In this document: positions 1 to 8,359 of the stretch, piece after piece
Layout of the letters: each line of letters begins with the position of its first letter
Numbering within the stretch: the stretch's first letter is position 1
Assembly: GCF_009789195.1 (NCBI RefSeq)
Contig: NZ_WSTC01000012.1
Span: 94,170 to 158,169 of the forward strand
Reading direction: 5' to 3'
DNA length: 64,000 nucleotides
DNA from: Paenibacillus sp. MMS18-CY102
GTDB lineage: Bacteria; Bacillota; Bacilli; Paenibacillales; Paenibacillaceae
Notes under the pieces: generated by a model
The model's database searches: none
Told to the model about the DNA's origin: nothing
Seen by the model: only the letters and a program-made list of their open reading frames with translations
Made by a program: the position numbers and the translations under genes

Positions 1-1483
1 CGATACTCCAAGCTGGATACCAAGGGCGAGCGTCAGGTGCGGAGAACAGTTCAGCGTATGTCTGTACGCCGTATTTCGTAAGGCGTTCTTTCTCTTCTGG
101 CGTGAAAGATGCTTGCGCTACTTCCGGCTGTCTGCCAGGATCAACCGAGTTGCCATCTGGATACGTGGAGCCTTGTCCATACATTGGCCAGTAGTAAGCA
201 TAGTAACTAATGCCGACTTGGCGGGAGTAATCATTGTCTTTGAGCTTCTCGATTTGTTCTGCAGTACGATACAAGCGGCCTTTGTCGTCCACTTCGTACG
301 TTTCGCCTTTAATGCCCCAACGCGTCAGTTTCTGGTTCTCGTCTGTAAGCATGTTATCGAAGTACTTGATGATGCGAACCGGATCGTCCGCGCTTACCGT
401 AATGCCAATGCCGCGATTATTAACGAAAGCCGGCGGGTCTAGATATTGATCCTTCACATTCTCGTCGAATACGATCGGCAGCGGGAAGTATTTCAGGTCA
501 TCGTTGCCATTCTTGTTCAATGTATTGAACGCTTGCTGCGCCTGCCAGCCGTAATCGAAGAATCCGAGCACTTTGCCGGATGTCAGTTTCGCCAAGTATT
601 GGTCGTAGTTGTCGACGAACGACGATTTATCGAACAGCCCTTGCGCATTCAGATCGTTAAGTGTCTGGAGCCAACGCTTCGTGCCGTCGTTGTCGCCGTA
701 CACTTTAGCATCCATCGTGTTCAAGTCGACCTGCACGCCGCCATCATTCGGGTAGCCAGCCAAGTGGTTCGGCGGATTGGTCGTATCGAAGAACCGCCAG
801 TCATGCGTCAGCGACGTCATCCCGATCAAATCTTCGCTCTTATGCTTCTCGCGATAATCGGCGATCAGCTTCGTATATTGATCTAGCGTTTTGATTTTCG
901 GATAGCCCGCTTCCTTCAGCACGCGGTTCTGAATCCAGAACGCGCCTTGGTCAATCGTCGGATTCGGTTTATATTCACCTACAAGCGGCGAGAACGGCAG
1001 GAAGTATATGTTGCCGTCATCCGCTTTCATCAGGTTGAAGTATGGCTCATACACTCGTTTGATGTTCGGTCCATATTGCTCAATCAAATCATTCAGCGGG
1101 ATGAACGCGCCTGCATCAAGAATCTTGTCAATGCCGGCATCCGGTTGAATGACATCCGGATATTCGTTACTGGCAATCATCGTGCCGATTTTCGTTTGAA
1201 GATCGCCGACTAGAAACTCTTGCTTAAAGTTAATGCCTGTTTGGTCCTCCAAAACTTTGCCAATCTTCGTTTTATTCGTATCGATGTCTTTGTTTGCGGT
1301 TGCATTAAAGTAGGTGAACGTGACGGGTTCCGGTTTGGTTTCTTGCTCTTTCGTTGCCACCGCTTCTTCGCCATTGCCCGTTTTTACTGGTTCAGCCGTG
1401 CCGGAGCCGTTGCTTGAGCACCCAGAGATTGCAACTGCGAATGTCGCAGCGAGCATTGCTGCCAACCATTTTTTATTACGCAT
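1..1483 (-). CDS. ABC transporter extracellular sugar-binding lipoprotein (C-terminus outside window)
   Basis: This is the solute-binding lipoprotein of an ABC importer, of the LplA/LipO-like type common in Paenibacillus. It begins MRNKKWLAAM with a basic N-terminus, a hydrophobic stretch and a lipobox AVAISGC whose Cys22 would be lipidated, followed by a Ser/Gly/Thr/Glu-rich linker. The start is fixed by an AAGGAGGAAG ribosome site 7 bases upstream. About 494 codons are present and the frame is still open at the window edge. It lies downstream of a sensor kinase and an AraC-type regulator on the same strand, which suggests that pair controls it. A TATAAT box and a cre-like site precede it. 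The substrate is probably an oligosaccharide, inferred from the nearby glycoside hydrolases. Confidence 0.9.
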   Translation of the reverse strand, partial: MRNKKWLAAMLAATFAVAISGCSSNGSGTAEPVKTGNGEEAVATKEQETKPEPVTFTYFNATANKDIDTNKTKIGKVLEDQTGINFKQEFLVGDLQTKIGTMIASNEYPDVIQPDAGIDKILDAGAFIPLNDLIEQYGPNIKRVYEPYFNLMKADDGNIYFLPFSPLVGEYKPNPTIDQGAFWIQNRVLKEAGYPKIKTLDQYTKLIADYREKHKSEDLIGMTSLTHDWRFFDTTNPPNHLAGYPNDGGVQVDLNTMDAKVYGDNDGTKRWLQTLNDLNAQGLFDKSSFVDNYDQYLAKLTSGKVLGFFDYGWQAQQAFNTLNKNGNDDLKYFPLPIVFDENVKDQYLDPPAFVNNRGIGITVSADDPVRIIKYFDNMLTDENQKLTRWGIKGETYEVDDKGRLYRTAEQIEKLKDNDYSRQVGISYYAYYWPMYGQGSTYPDGNSVDPGRQPEVAQASFTPEEKERLTKYGVQTYAELFSAPDARPWYPAWSI

Positions 1484-1513
1484 GAATGCGCTTCCTCCTT
1501 AACAACCTTGTAT

Positions 1514-1532
1514 TGTAAGCACTTTCATTATA
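1514..1532 (-). promoter_or_regulatory. -10 box abutting a cre-like catabolite-repression site
   Basis: On the minus strand a perfect TATAAT (1527-1532) is immediately followed by TGAAAGTGCTTACA (1514-1527), which has one mismatch to the CcpA cre consensus TGWAANCGNTNWCA. The site would sit at the transcription start of the solute-binding protein gene, a classic position for CcpA repression. The -35 element is weak. Confidence 0.55.
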
Positions 1533-1592
1533 GGGTTAGAAGCTTCTGCAGCTTAATGGAGAAACTAAACTTGTTACTGCATAATGTTTAGG

Positions 1593-3356
1593 TCACATGC
1601 CGGGCGACTGCTCGATCGACTCGCGAACGATAATCTCCACACAGGTGCCAACTCCCGGCTCGCTGCCCAACCGGAAATCAACCGCATCGCCATAAAAGAG
1701 CTTCAGCCGGTAATACACATTCGCAATGCCAATGTGCTCACCTATCTCATCGCTTTGGGTTAAATTGCGGTTGAGCGCCTGTAATTTCTCCGGTTCGATT
1801 CCGCCGCCATTATCCGTCACTTTGCAGACTAGCCCCTCTCCCGTCCGCCGGACGCTGACGTTGATCAAGCCTGAACGCTTCACGGCTTCAATGCCATGGA
1901 TGCTTGCATTTTCCACCAGGGGTTGCAACGTCATCTTCGGAATAAGCGTCTGCTCGACCGAAGGATCGACGTCGATGCTATAGTGCAATTTATCTTCGAA
2001 GCGGTATTTCTGAATTTCGAGGAAACAGACGACGAGATCGATTTCCTCTTTCACCGTCACCCAATCCCGTCCCCACGTCAGCGATTTTCGAAAGATTTTC
2101 GCCATATTCGAAATAATGCGCGCCGTCTCGCTCTCTTGCTTGATCACGCTGCGCATTCGTATCGTCTCTAGCGCATTAAATAAGAAATGGGGGTTGATCT
2201 GGCTCTGCAGCGCATTCAGCTGTGCTTGGTTGCGCTTGAGCTCAAGCTCTTTCTTCTGGATATCCGCAACATACACATCATTAATTAAGCGGCGGATTTG
2301 CAGCGTCATTTGATTGAAGGCTTGCGTCAATTGCCCAATCTCATCACGGGTTTCTGGTTCAACAATCGGCTCGAACGTTTGATTCTTCACTCGCTTCATC
2401 TGCTTCAGTATGCGAACGAGCCGTGCGTTCAACGAGCGGTTAAACAAAATGATAATAATGGTCGGGACAAGCAGGTTAAGCATGGCAAAATAAAGGACGA
2501 ACTGCCTCGATCGGCGTACATCCGCCAATACGGTTTCTTCCTTAAATACGCCGATCACTTCCCAGTTCATTAAATACGATGCAGGGAACGACTCCTTGAA
2601 TACGAGGGTCCCCCTGGCTGGCTTTGAGATGGCCGCTTCGGTCGCTTCGCTGTCCGTCGTCGAATAGAGCAAATGATCGTTTTGCAGCAAATAGAGCGTC
2701 CCGTTCAGTGACACGTTGCGGAACACATCCGCCATCAGGTCCGGATGAAAATCTAACCGCAGCAAAATCGGCTGCGTGCCGTCCTCCTCGCTTCCGCTAA
2801 TTCGGCGCAAGAGGCTAAGCGTGTCGGGCTTGCCTGGCAAATCCGATTCGAGCTTCTCAATCGCGACAGCTGAAGGCGGCGCCGAGCTTACCCGTCTATA
2901 CCAGCCTTGCTGCTTGATATGGTTGGTAATCGGCTGAACACGCCCGCCATATATGATCGTGTCATTTTCCGTATAGATGGTGATCGACTGTATCGTCTTA
3001 TATAAAGGGCTATATTTCTCAAGCATTAAGCTAATGTAGCTGTTATACTGCTCAACATAATCCGCCAGATTATCGTAAGGCTGCTGCACATATTGCCATA
3101 GCAGCGTATCGTTGTAGAGCACCGTGGATATGCCCGCCGCCGCATTGATCTGGTCTTGAAAATCATCACGAATCTGCTTAACAGCGAGGGAAATGTCATG
3201 CTTCTTCTGGTGGCGGATGTTGTCTGCCGTAATCGAATAGAAGATCACGTTCGTCATGACGACCGGAATAAACACGGACAGCATGTACATGATCAGCATT
3301 TTGTTCCGAAAACGGACATTGTTCATATTCAGGCGCATCCGTAGTTTCGCGATCAT
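1593..3356 (-). CDS. YesM-type sensor histidine kinase
   Basis: This is a membrane sensor kinase of the YesM/LytS-like family (His_kinase type). The 587 residues show TM1 at about 20-43, an extracellular sensing region at 45-280, TM2 at about 286-306, a HAMP-like stretch near 310-365, the phospho-acceptor motif INPHFLFN (His390), an ATPase N-box VENASIHG near 481-488 and a G-box DNGGGI near 516. Its start overlaps the stop of the regulator gene by four bases, so the two are translationally coupled. It presumably senses a sugar or its binding protein and phosphorylates the regulator upstream, which would activate the solute-binding protein gene downstream. The ligand cannot be read from the sequence. 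Confidence 0.92.
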   Translation of the reverse strand: MIAKLRMRLNMNNVRFRNKMLIMYMLSVFIPVVMTNVIFYSITADNIRHQKKHDISLAVKQIRDDFQDQINAAAGISTVLYNDTLLWQYVQQPYDNLADYVEQYNSYISLMLEKYSPLYKTIQSITIYTENDTIIYGGRVQPITNHIKQQGWYRRVSSAPPSAVAIEKLESDLPGKPDTLSLLRRISGSEEDGTQPILLRLDFHPDLMADVFRNVSLNGTLYLLQNDHLLYSTTDSEATEAAISKPARGTLVFKESFPASYLMNWEVIGVFKEETVLADVRRSRQFVLYFAMLNLLVPTIIIILFNRSLNARLVRILKQMKRVKNQTFEPIVEPETRDEIGQLTQAFNQMTLQIRRLINDVYVADIQKKELELKRNQAQLNALQSQINPHFLFNALETIRMRSVIKQESETARIISNMAKIFRKSLTWGRDWVTVKEEIDLVVCFLEIQKYRFEDKLHYSIDVDPSVEQTLIPKMTLQPLVENASIHGIEAVKRSGLINVSVRRTGEGLVCKVTDNGGGIEPEKLQALNRNLTQSDEIGEHIGIANVYYRLKLFYGDAVDFRLGSEPGVGTCVEIIVRESIEQSPGM

Positions 3357-4933
3357 GGCGCCTTCGCCAACATAGCCTGTTTATAATCCGTTGGCGAACG
3401 CCCTTCCACCTTCTCGAACTGTTTAATAAAATATTCCGAACTGTTGAAGCCCACCATCTCCGCAATTTCATAGATTTTACGGTCGGTCTGCCTTAATAGC
3501 CGCTTCGCCTCATCGATCCGCAGCTGCAGCAGAAAATCGTTAAAATAGACGCCGTACGTATTCTTGAACAGCTGGCCCAAATAAACGGGATTGATATAAA
3601 ACTGTTTTGCCATGCTCTTCAACGTCATTTCCTCCTGGTAATGCATTTCGATATATTGCCGAATGCGATGGATGCTTCCGCTGGACTTTGTTTTGCGAAG
3701 CTGCTCCATATAACTGGCGCTTTCGAGCAGGAAATTCATAAGATCCTTCATCAAAATAGACAACGTCTTCGGCGCCTGATTCCACTGCGCCATCACGGAA
3801 TGGGACGCAATCATCGGTTCTTGTTCGCCGCCCATTTGCCGCAGCACCTCTAGCGCACGAATCGCGCATTTGGACACGGAAGCGATGACCGCATCCGGCG
3901 TAAACGCATAACGCTTGAAGTCGTTCCCAATTCGTGCGACCAGCTCAGAAAGCGCTGGGATATTGTTTTCCTCCAAATGATCCTGCAAGGCCACATACAC
4001 CTCAGCGTCTAGATCCCGAAAGGCTAGCACAACCTTCGCAGCCCGTTCAGGTGTAATGGCTTGGCAATCGTCAAGCGCATATTTATAACGCATCGCCTCC
4101 CGTGCGCCATCGTACGAGCGTTTCAAATCCGCCGGGCGCGTCACGCGCGGGCCAAAGTAAATTCGGATGGAAGCAGCCTCCTCACTCGAAACCGTTCGAA
4201 GCAGCTGTGATGCAATCCGGTCTCCTGAAGCATCCCCATGGAAAGCAAAGTGGCTCTCCGCCATTAGAAACCCGAACGTATAAGGGCCCAAATCATGCAG
4301 GATTGGCGCGCTGCCCCCTGTCCGCATAAGCGCCTCTCCCATGCTTGTCTTCCATTTGCGAATCGAGTGAACCTCCGCTTCAGCTGACTCCCCTCTGCTG
4401 TTGCATTCTACGATGCAATAACAGCAAGGCTCCTGCTCACGCAGGCCAAGCGCAGCTGCAATGCCAACCGGAGCCTGCTCCGAAGCCTGATCGAAGAGCA
4501 GCTCATTCAACACGGACTCCACCGTGCGATGTGAGGCTGATTCAGAATCCTCCAGTTGCGCCCACCGTTGATTAATCCGCTTGAGCGTGCCTACTAGCTC
4601 ATCCTCATCAATCGGTTTCAAAATAAAATCTTGCACGCCGAACCGCAAGGCTCGCTGGGCATACGAGAATTCATTGTAGCCGCTCAAAATAATGAATTCA
4701 GGCGAACGGCTGCCGCTTTCCTTAATCGCCGCAATCAATGTCAGCCCATCCATGCCGGGCATGCGGATATCCGTGAGCACAAGATCGGGCTGATGCTGCT
4801 TGATCAATGCAACGGCCTCATCACCGTCCTCCGCCTCCGCAACCACTTGGTAGCCATGCTCCTCCCACGGAATTAGCTCCATCAACCCTTTGCGCACGAA
4901 GATTTCATCATCGACCAATATCACTTTCCGCAT
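3353..4933 (-). CDS. YesN-type response regulator with AraC-family DNA-binding domain
   Basis: This is the transcription factor partner of the adjacent YesM-type kinase. The 526 residues comprise an N-terminal receiver domain (VDDE at 8-11, phospho-acceptor Asp55 in LTDIRMPGMDG, conserved Lys near 105 in FILKPIDE), a long middle region, and a C-terminal AraC double helix-turn-helix at about 425-525 with the signature GFNSSEYFIKQFEKVEGRSP. It is the first gene of the kinase-regulator operon, and its stop overlaps the kinase start. Such pairs usually activate neighbouring carbohydrate-uptake genes, so the binding protein at the left edge is the likely target. Confidence 0.93.
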   Translation of the reverse strand: MRKVILVDDEIFVRKGLMELIPWEEHGYQVVAEAEDGDEAVALIKQHQPDLVLTDIRMPGMDGLTLIAAIKESGSRSPEFIILSGYNEFSYAQRALRFGVQDFILKPIDEDELVGTLKRINQRWAQLEDSESASHRTVESVLNELLFDQASEQAPVGIAAALGLREQEPCCYCIVECNSRGESAEAEVHSIRKWKTSMGEALMRTGGSAPILHDLGPYTFGFLMAESHFAFHGDASGDRIASQLLRTVSSEEAASIRIYFGPRVTRPADLKRSYDGAREAMRYKYALDDCQAITPERAAKVVLAFRDLDAEVYVALQDHLEENNIPALSELVARIGNDFKRYAFTPDAVIASVSKCAIRALEVLRQMGGEQEPMIASHSVMAQWNQAPKTLSILMKDLMNFLLESASYMEQLRKTKSSGSIHRIRQYIEMHYQEEMTLKSMAKQFYINPVYLGQLFKNTYGVYFNDFLLQLRIDEAKRLLRQTDRKIYEIAEMVGFNSSEYFIKQFEKVEGRSPTDYKQAMLAKAP

Positions 4934-5065
4934 GTAATCTCCCCCTCTTGTGTATCTAAGATTTCCTCAGCATGTTCTAAACTTATTCCATTTTCTCCCC
5001 TTCGCAAACAGAGGTAAGCTAACGATGATCACGGTTGATTTCACACGAACGAGGAGGCATAGTGG

Positions 5066-6223
5066 ATGGCCAAAGCAAATCGGCAAGGCGCTTTTCACAA
5101 CGGCCAATATCGCAATTTATTGCAGGAATATGGTTACAGCGAGCTGGACATCGATGCACGCATCCTAGAATGCTGGCAGCAATTATTCGGCGATTCGCCC
5201 GATACCCGCATCTATTATGAAGCCGATGATAACATGGGCTATATGCTAGACACCGGCAATCTGGATGTACGTACTGAAGGCATGTCATACGGCATGATGA
5301 TGGCTGTGCAGATGGATCGCCAAGATATTTTCGACCGGCTCTGGCGCTGGACGATGGCCTATATGTTCATTGAGCAAGGCCCCAATGCTGGCTATTTCGC
5401 TTGGTCCTGCCAGCCAGATGGCACCCGAAACTCCGACGGCCCCGCGCCAGATGGAGAAGAATTTTTTGCGCTTGCCCTGTTATTCGCTTCCCACCGCTGG
5501 GGAGACCGTGCAGAAGCGCCTTTCAATTACAGCAAACGGGCGCGAAGGCTGCTCCATGCTTGTATTCATAAGGGAGAAAATAACGACGGCTTCCCGATGT
5601 GGAACCCCACTAATAAACTGATTAAATTTATACCAAACTGCGAATTTACAGATCCTTCTTACCATTTGCCTCATTTCTATGCGTTATTCGCGCTCTGGTC
5701 GGACCCGAAGGACCAGTCGTTCTGGATGGAAGCAGCGCTTGCGAGCCGCCAATATCTCGTCGCTTCCTGCCATCCGGCAACCGGGCTTGCTCCCGAATAT
5801 GCCTACTATGACGGAACGCCGAACAATGAACGGGGATTCGGGCACTTCTACAGTGATTCGTATCGGGTAGCTGCCAATCTGGGGGTCGATTCCCTATGGT
5901 TCGGGACCGAGCCGCCATTAGCGGACATCGCCGAACGGATCTTAACTTTCTTCTCGGACAAAAACCCTGCGGACTATCGGCGTTATTCGATCGCGGGCGA
6001 GCCTTTCGAAGAACAAGCGCTCCATCCAGTCGGGTTGATTGCGACGAATGCGGCAGCCGCCCTGGCCGCATCAGATAGCGAGCATGCACGGCAGGCCGTC
6101 GAGCTATTCTGGCAAACCCCGCTTCGGACCGGCGAGAGGCGTTATTACGACAATTGCCTGTATCTGCTTAGCTTGCTTGCGCTTAGCGGACGATACCGGA
6201 TCTGGCATCCGCAGCGCGGCTAG
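5066..6223 (+). CDS. GH8 family reducing-end xylose-releasing exo-oligoxylanase (Rex-like)
   Basis: This is a cytoplasmic glycoside hydrolase of family 8. The 385 residues have no signal peptide and match the size of Bacillus halodurans Rex. The motif DVRTEGMSYGMM places the general acid at Glu71 and GHFYSDSYRVAANLG places the probable base at Asp264, each one position from Rex Glu70 and Asp263. The expected reaction removes xylose from the reducing end of xylo-oligosaccharides after import. The ATG at 5066 follows a GAGGAGG site by eight bases. The gene is divergent from the two-component pair, so both may belong to one xylo-oligosaccharide utilisation locus. Exo-specificity over endo-xylanase activity is inferred from the lack of a signal peptide and overall resemblance. 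Confidence 0.85.
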   Translation: MAKANRQGAFHNGQYRNLLQEYGYSELDIDARILECWQQLFGDSPDTRIYYEADDNMGYMLDTGNLDVRTEGMSYGMMMAVQMDRQDIFDRLWRWTMAYMFIEQGPNAGYFAWSCQPDGTRNSDGPAPDGEEFFALALLFASHRWGDRAEAPFNYSKRARRLLHACIHKGENNDGFPMWNPTNKLIKFIPNCEFTDPSYHLPHFYALFALWSDPKDQSFWMEAALASRQYLVASCHPATGLAPEYAYYDGTPNNERGFGHFYSDSYRVAANLGVDSLWFGTEPPLADIAERILTFFSDKNPADYRRYSIAGEPFEEQALHPVGLIATNAAAALAASDSEHARQAVELFWQTPLRTGERRYYDNCLYLLSLLALSGRYRIWHPQRG

Positions 6224-6520
6224 AATAGAAAGGACGAGTTCATGAAATACGGAACCCACCCTTTTTGTAAACCCTTTCAAAACGTTAGATCGGTGATAAA
6301 TGCTTGCTGCTCGCATAATGTTTGAGCCAGTGTACCATGGCGGAATACGGCCAACAAGTACACCGCGTTTGGGTAAAGTCTCGTTATTTTTAGCTATTTA
6401 ACTCGACATAACAGTTCCATAGTAGAGGAAGTGGAGGCTTGAAGGGGATGCACGAATTAAACAATTTACTGAGAAAAATATAGGGATTTTTCGGTGTGCG
6501 TTTTGAAGCTCAAAAAAATA
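6224..6520. other. Intergenic stretch with a cre-like half-match and two very short ORFs
   Basis: No gene of normal size is visible. A cre-like TGTAAACCCTTTCA lies at 6266-6279 with one mismatch in the central CG. A 27-codon ORF (MKYGTHPF..., 6241-6324) has AAAGGA seven bases upstream, and an 11-codon ORF follows GTGGAGG near 6450. Either could be the clipped start of a lost gene, and neither is convincing as a protein. Confidence 0.3.
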
Positions 6521-6548
6521 GGTTCAACCAGAATTCTCTGGTTGAACC
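6521..6548 (-). terminator. Rho-independent terminator of the sigma/anti-sigma operon
   Basis: A perfect 12-bp inverted repeat (GGTTCAACCAGA / TCTGGTTGAACC) with a four-base loop is followed on the minus strand by TATTTTTTTG. It sits about 30 bases past the anti-sigma gene stop. Confidence 0.85.
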
Positions 6549-6579
6549 TATACCATGCAATCAGCTTATCGCGTATGAA

Positions 6580-7635
6580 TCAGTAGCCTTCATTAATGAC
6601 TGTCCATTCTTTCGTGGCATCTTCTCTGGCAATGAAAATGTGTCTTGCGGTATTGGGATACATGGATTTCTCATAGGCATCGAACGTAATGATCTGCCAT
6701 GCCTTATATTCATCCTGTATATAGCTGGAAAGCAGCTGTACATTTTCCGTATAGCTAATTTTCACGATCTGGCGGTCTTCAGGAAACTTAGCGTAGTATT
6801 CTTGAGCCAGCTTTGCTGCTGCGTCGATCTCGATTTTCGAATATTTGGCATGATCGTTGCTTGGTTCATACCTATTGTCAGGCAGTTTCGCCGGTTCTGT
6901 AGGCTTAACTTGTGGATTTAAAACAAATTGATCCTTTTCCGTCACGACATAATCTCGTAACTTAGCAAAGATTTTCCCGTCTTCCTGTATGGCCATATCT
7001 AATGCTTTAGTTGCTTTCGTTCCAGTGCTATACGTAATTTCCATTACAATCCGATCAGTCCGTAACTGCTCGTTTAAGCTCGCTATCGTACGATCAGGAT
7101 GGCTGTTAAGCGCTTGAATGGTAAGCTTAGGATTCCAATTGACAACGAGAGAGCTGTACTCGGACGCATGAGAGCCGTAAACAACAGTAAATTGTTTTTC
7201 CATGCTGTAATTGGACCGTGTTTCTGTCCAATCTGTAAAATCCATATATTGATTCTGAATGGAGAAACGGATGCTATTAATATTGTTGCCTTTCACATTA
7301 AACTGCACCAATTCTCCTCGCATGGAATGATTGTCATTGATGATCCCTGTCGCAATCTCTACCCCAGAACTGGTTAGCTCCGTACCCGTATTGTAAACAT
7401 ATAAAGCGAAGGCCGTATCCTCCTCATTAATATAGGAAAGCGTAAATACACTCAAGATGACTACAAGAACAGCGGCTGTTAAATACTTAACCCAGCCTCC
7501 CCTTCTGCGCTTATGAGAAAAGGCTGGCTTCTGATCTTCTATGCTTCGCTTCTTTATTTCTAGGAGCATCCTCTCCTTTTGTTGTGCTGTAGGCGTTAAG
7601 CTTTTAAATAAGCGGTTAATCGGGTCGGACAACAT
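6580..7635 (-). CDS. Membrane-anchored anti-sigma factor for the adjacent ECF sigma
   Basis: The 351 residues have a cytoplasmic N-terminal segment with a basic patch KRRRGGW near 43-49, one membrane helix at about 50-70 (YLTAAVLVVILSVFTL), and a roughly 280-residue extracytoplasmic domain that I cannot assign to a named family beyond its resemblance to single-pass anti-sigma proteins. The start overlaps the end of the sigma gene by 20 bases and has AAGGAGGCG before the ATG. The order sigma then single-pass membrane protein is the standard arrangement in which the membrane protein binds the sigma factor until an envelope signal releases it. No zinc-type anti-sigma motif is evident. The function is inferred mainly from context. 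Confidence 0.75.
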   Translation of the reverse strand: MLSDPINRLFKSLTPTAQQKERMLLEIKKRSIEDQKPAFSHKRRRGGWVKYLTAAVLVVILSVFTLSYINEEDTAFALYVYNTGTELTSSGVEIATGIINDNHSMRGELVQFNVKGNNINSIRFSIQNQYMDFTDWTETRSNYSMEKQFTVVYGSHASEYSSLVVNWNPKLTIQALNSHPDRTIASLNEQLRTDRIVMEITYSTGTKATKALDMAIQEDGKIFAKLRDYVVTEKDQFVLNPQVKPTEPAKLPDNRYEPSNDHAKYSKIEIDAAAKLAQEYYAKFPEDRQIVKISYTENVQLLSSYIQDEYKAWQIITFDAYEKSMYPNTARHIFIAREDATKEWTVINEGY

Positions 7636-8131
7636 GAACGCCTCCTTCCAAATTTTCTTTGAGCCGTTTCCTGCCGCTATATAACTGGGTTTGTACGGTG
7701 CTTTCTTTACGGTTTAACATTCGTCCAATTTCTTTCACCGAGTAACCTTCATAGTAATATAGATACAGCACTTCTCTATATTTGGAAGGAAGTGAAAGCA
7801 ACTGTTCCATGATCTCGCTCCCTTTAGTTGAGTCATCCCAGTGAGAAATTTCAGGCAAGGGCACTATGCGAACCCGGCGAAACCTCCACCAGCTCTTCAA
7901 CATGTCTTTGCAATAATTTTTGGCTGTTACGATCAACCACGCCTTCTCATGTTCGTGATCTGTGAATGCTTTGTCGCTCTTCATCAATCTCACAAATACG
8001 GATTGTACCGCATCCTCTGCATCAGCTATATTTCTTAAATATAAGACACAAAGCCTATAGATCGTTTCGACATTCCGCTTGTATATTTCAGATACCTCAT
8101 CATCAGTACGTACTGAAGAATCGTTTCTCAT
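7616..8131 (-). CDS. ECF-family RNA polymerase sigma factor
   Basis: This is a 171-residue extracytoplasmic-function sigma factor with only regions 2 and 4. Region 2 is marked by the DAEDAVQSVFVRLM core near 37-50. Region 4 carries the helix-turn-helix LPSKYREVLYLYYYEGYSVKEI at about 113-135. It would direct RNA polymerase to an unknown regulon, controlled by the membrane protein encoded just downstream. The ATG is preceded by GAGGTGAGGAAC. A sigma-A-like promoter TTGAAG-17-TATAAA lies upstream, so basal transcription may not depend on the ECF factor itself. Confidence 0.93.
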   Translation of the reverse strand: MRNDSSVRTDDEVSEIYKRNVETIYRLCVLYLRNIADAEDAVQSVFVRLMKSDKAFTDHEHEKAWLIVTAKNYCKDMLKSWWRFRRVRIVPLPEISHWDDSTKGSEIMEQLLSLPSKYREVLYLYYYEGYSVKEIGRMLNRKESTVQTQLYSGRKRLKENLEGGVHVVRPD

Positions 8132-8163
8132 TTCCAGTTCCTCACCTCTTGCTAATTACACGA

Positions 8164-8192
8164 TTTATACATGGCTAATATCCTTGCTTCAA
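8164..8192 (-). promoter_or_regulatory. Sigma-A-like promoter of the ECF sigma operon
   Basis: On the minus strand TTGAAG (8187-8192) and TATAAA (8164-8169) are separated by 17 bases, about 30 bases upstream of the sigma gene start. Confidence 0.5.
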
Positions 8193-8243
8193 GAAAAAAA
8201 TTTCCCAGATAGGCAAAATTGTATCATTGTTTAAGTAAAAACA

Positions 8244-8271
8244 AAGAGCAGCTGCCGCAGCAACTGCTCTT
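8244..8271 (-). terminator. Rho-independent terminator of the GH5 gene
   Basis: An 8-bp stem AAGAGCAG / CTGCTCTT with a 12-base loop is followed on the minus strand by TGTTTTTAC. It lies about 90 bases past the GH5 stop. Confidence 0.7.
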
Positions 8272-8359
8272 CTGATTGTCTCCTCCACCACTCGCCTACT
8301 GTACTGCAGCGGCACCGTTAGTGGTGAAATTGTTCGATTTTGTAGTAGCTGTCTTCCAT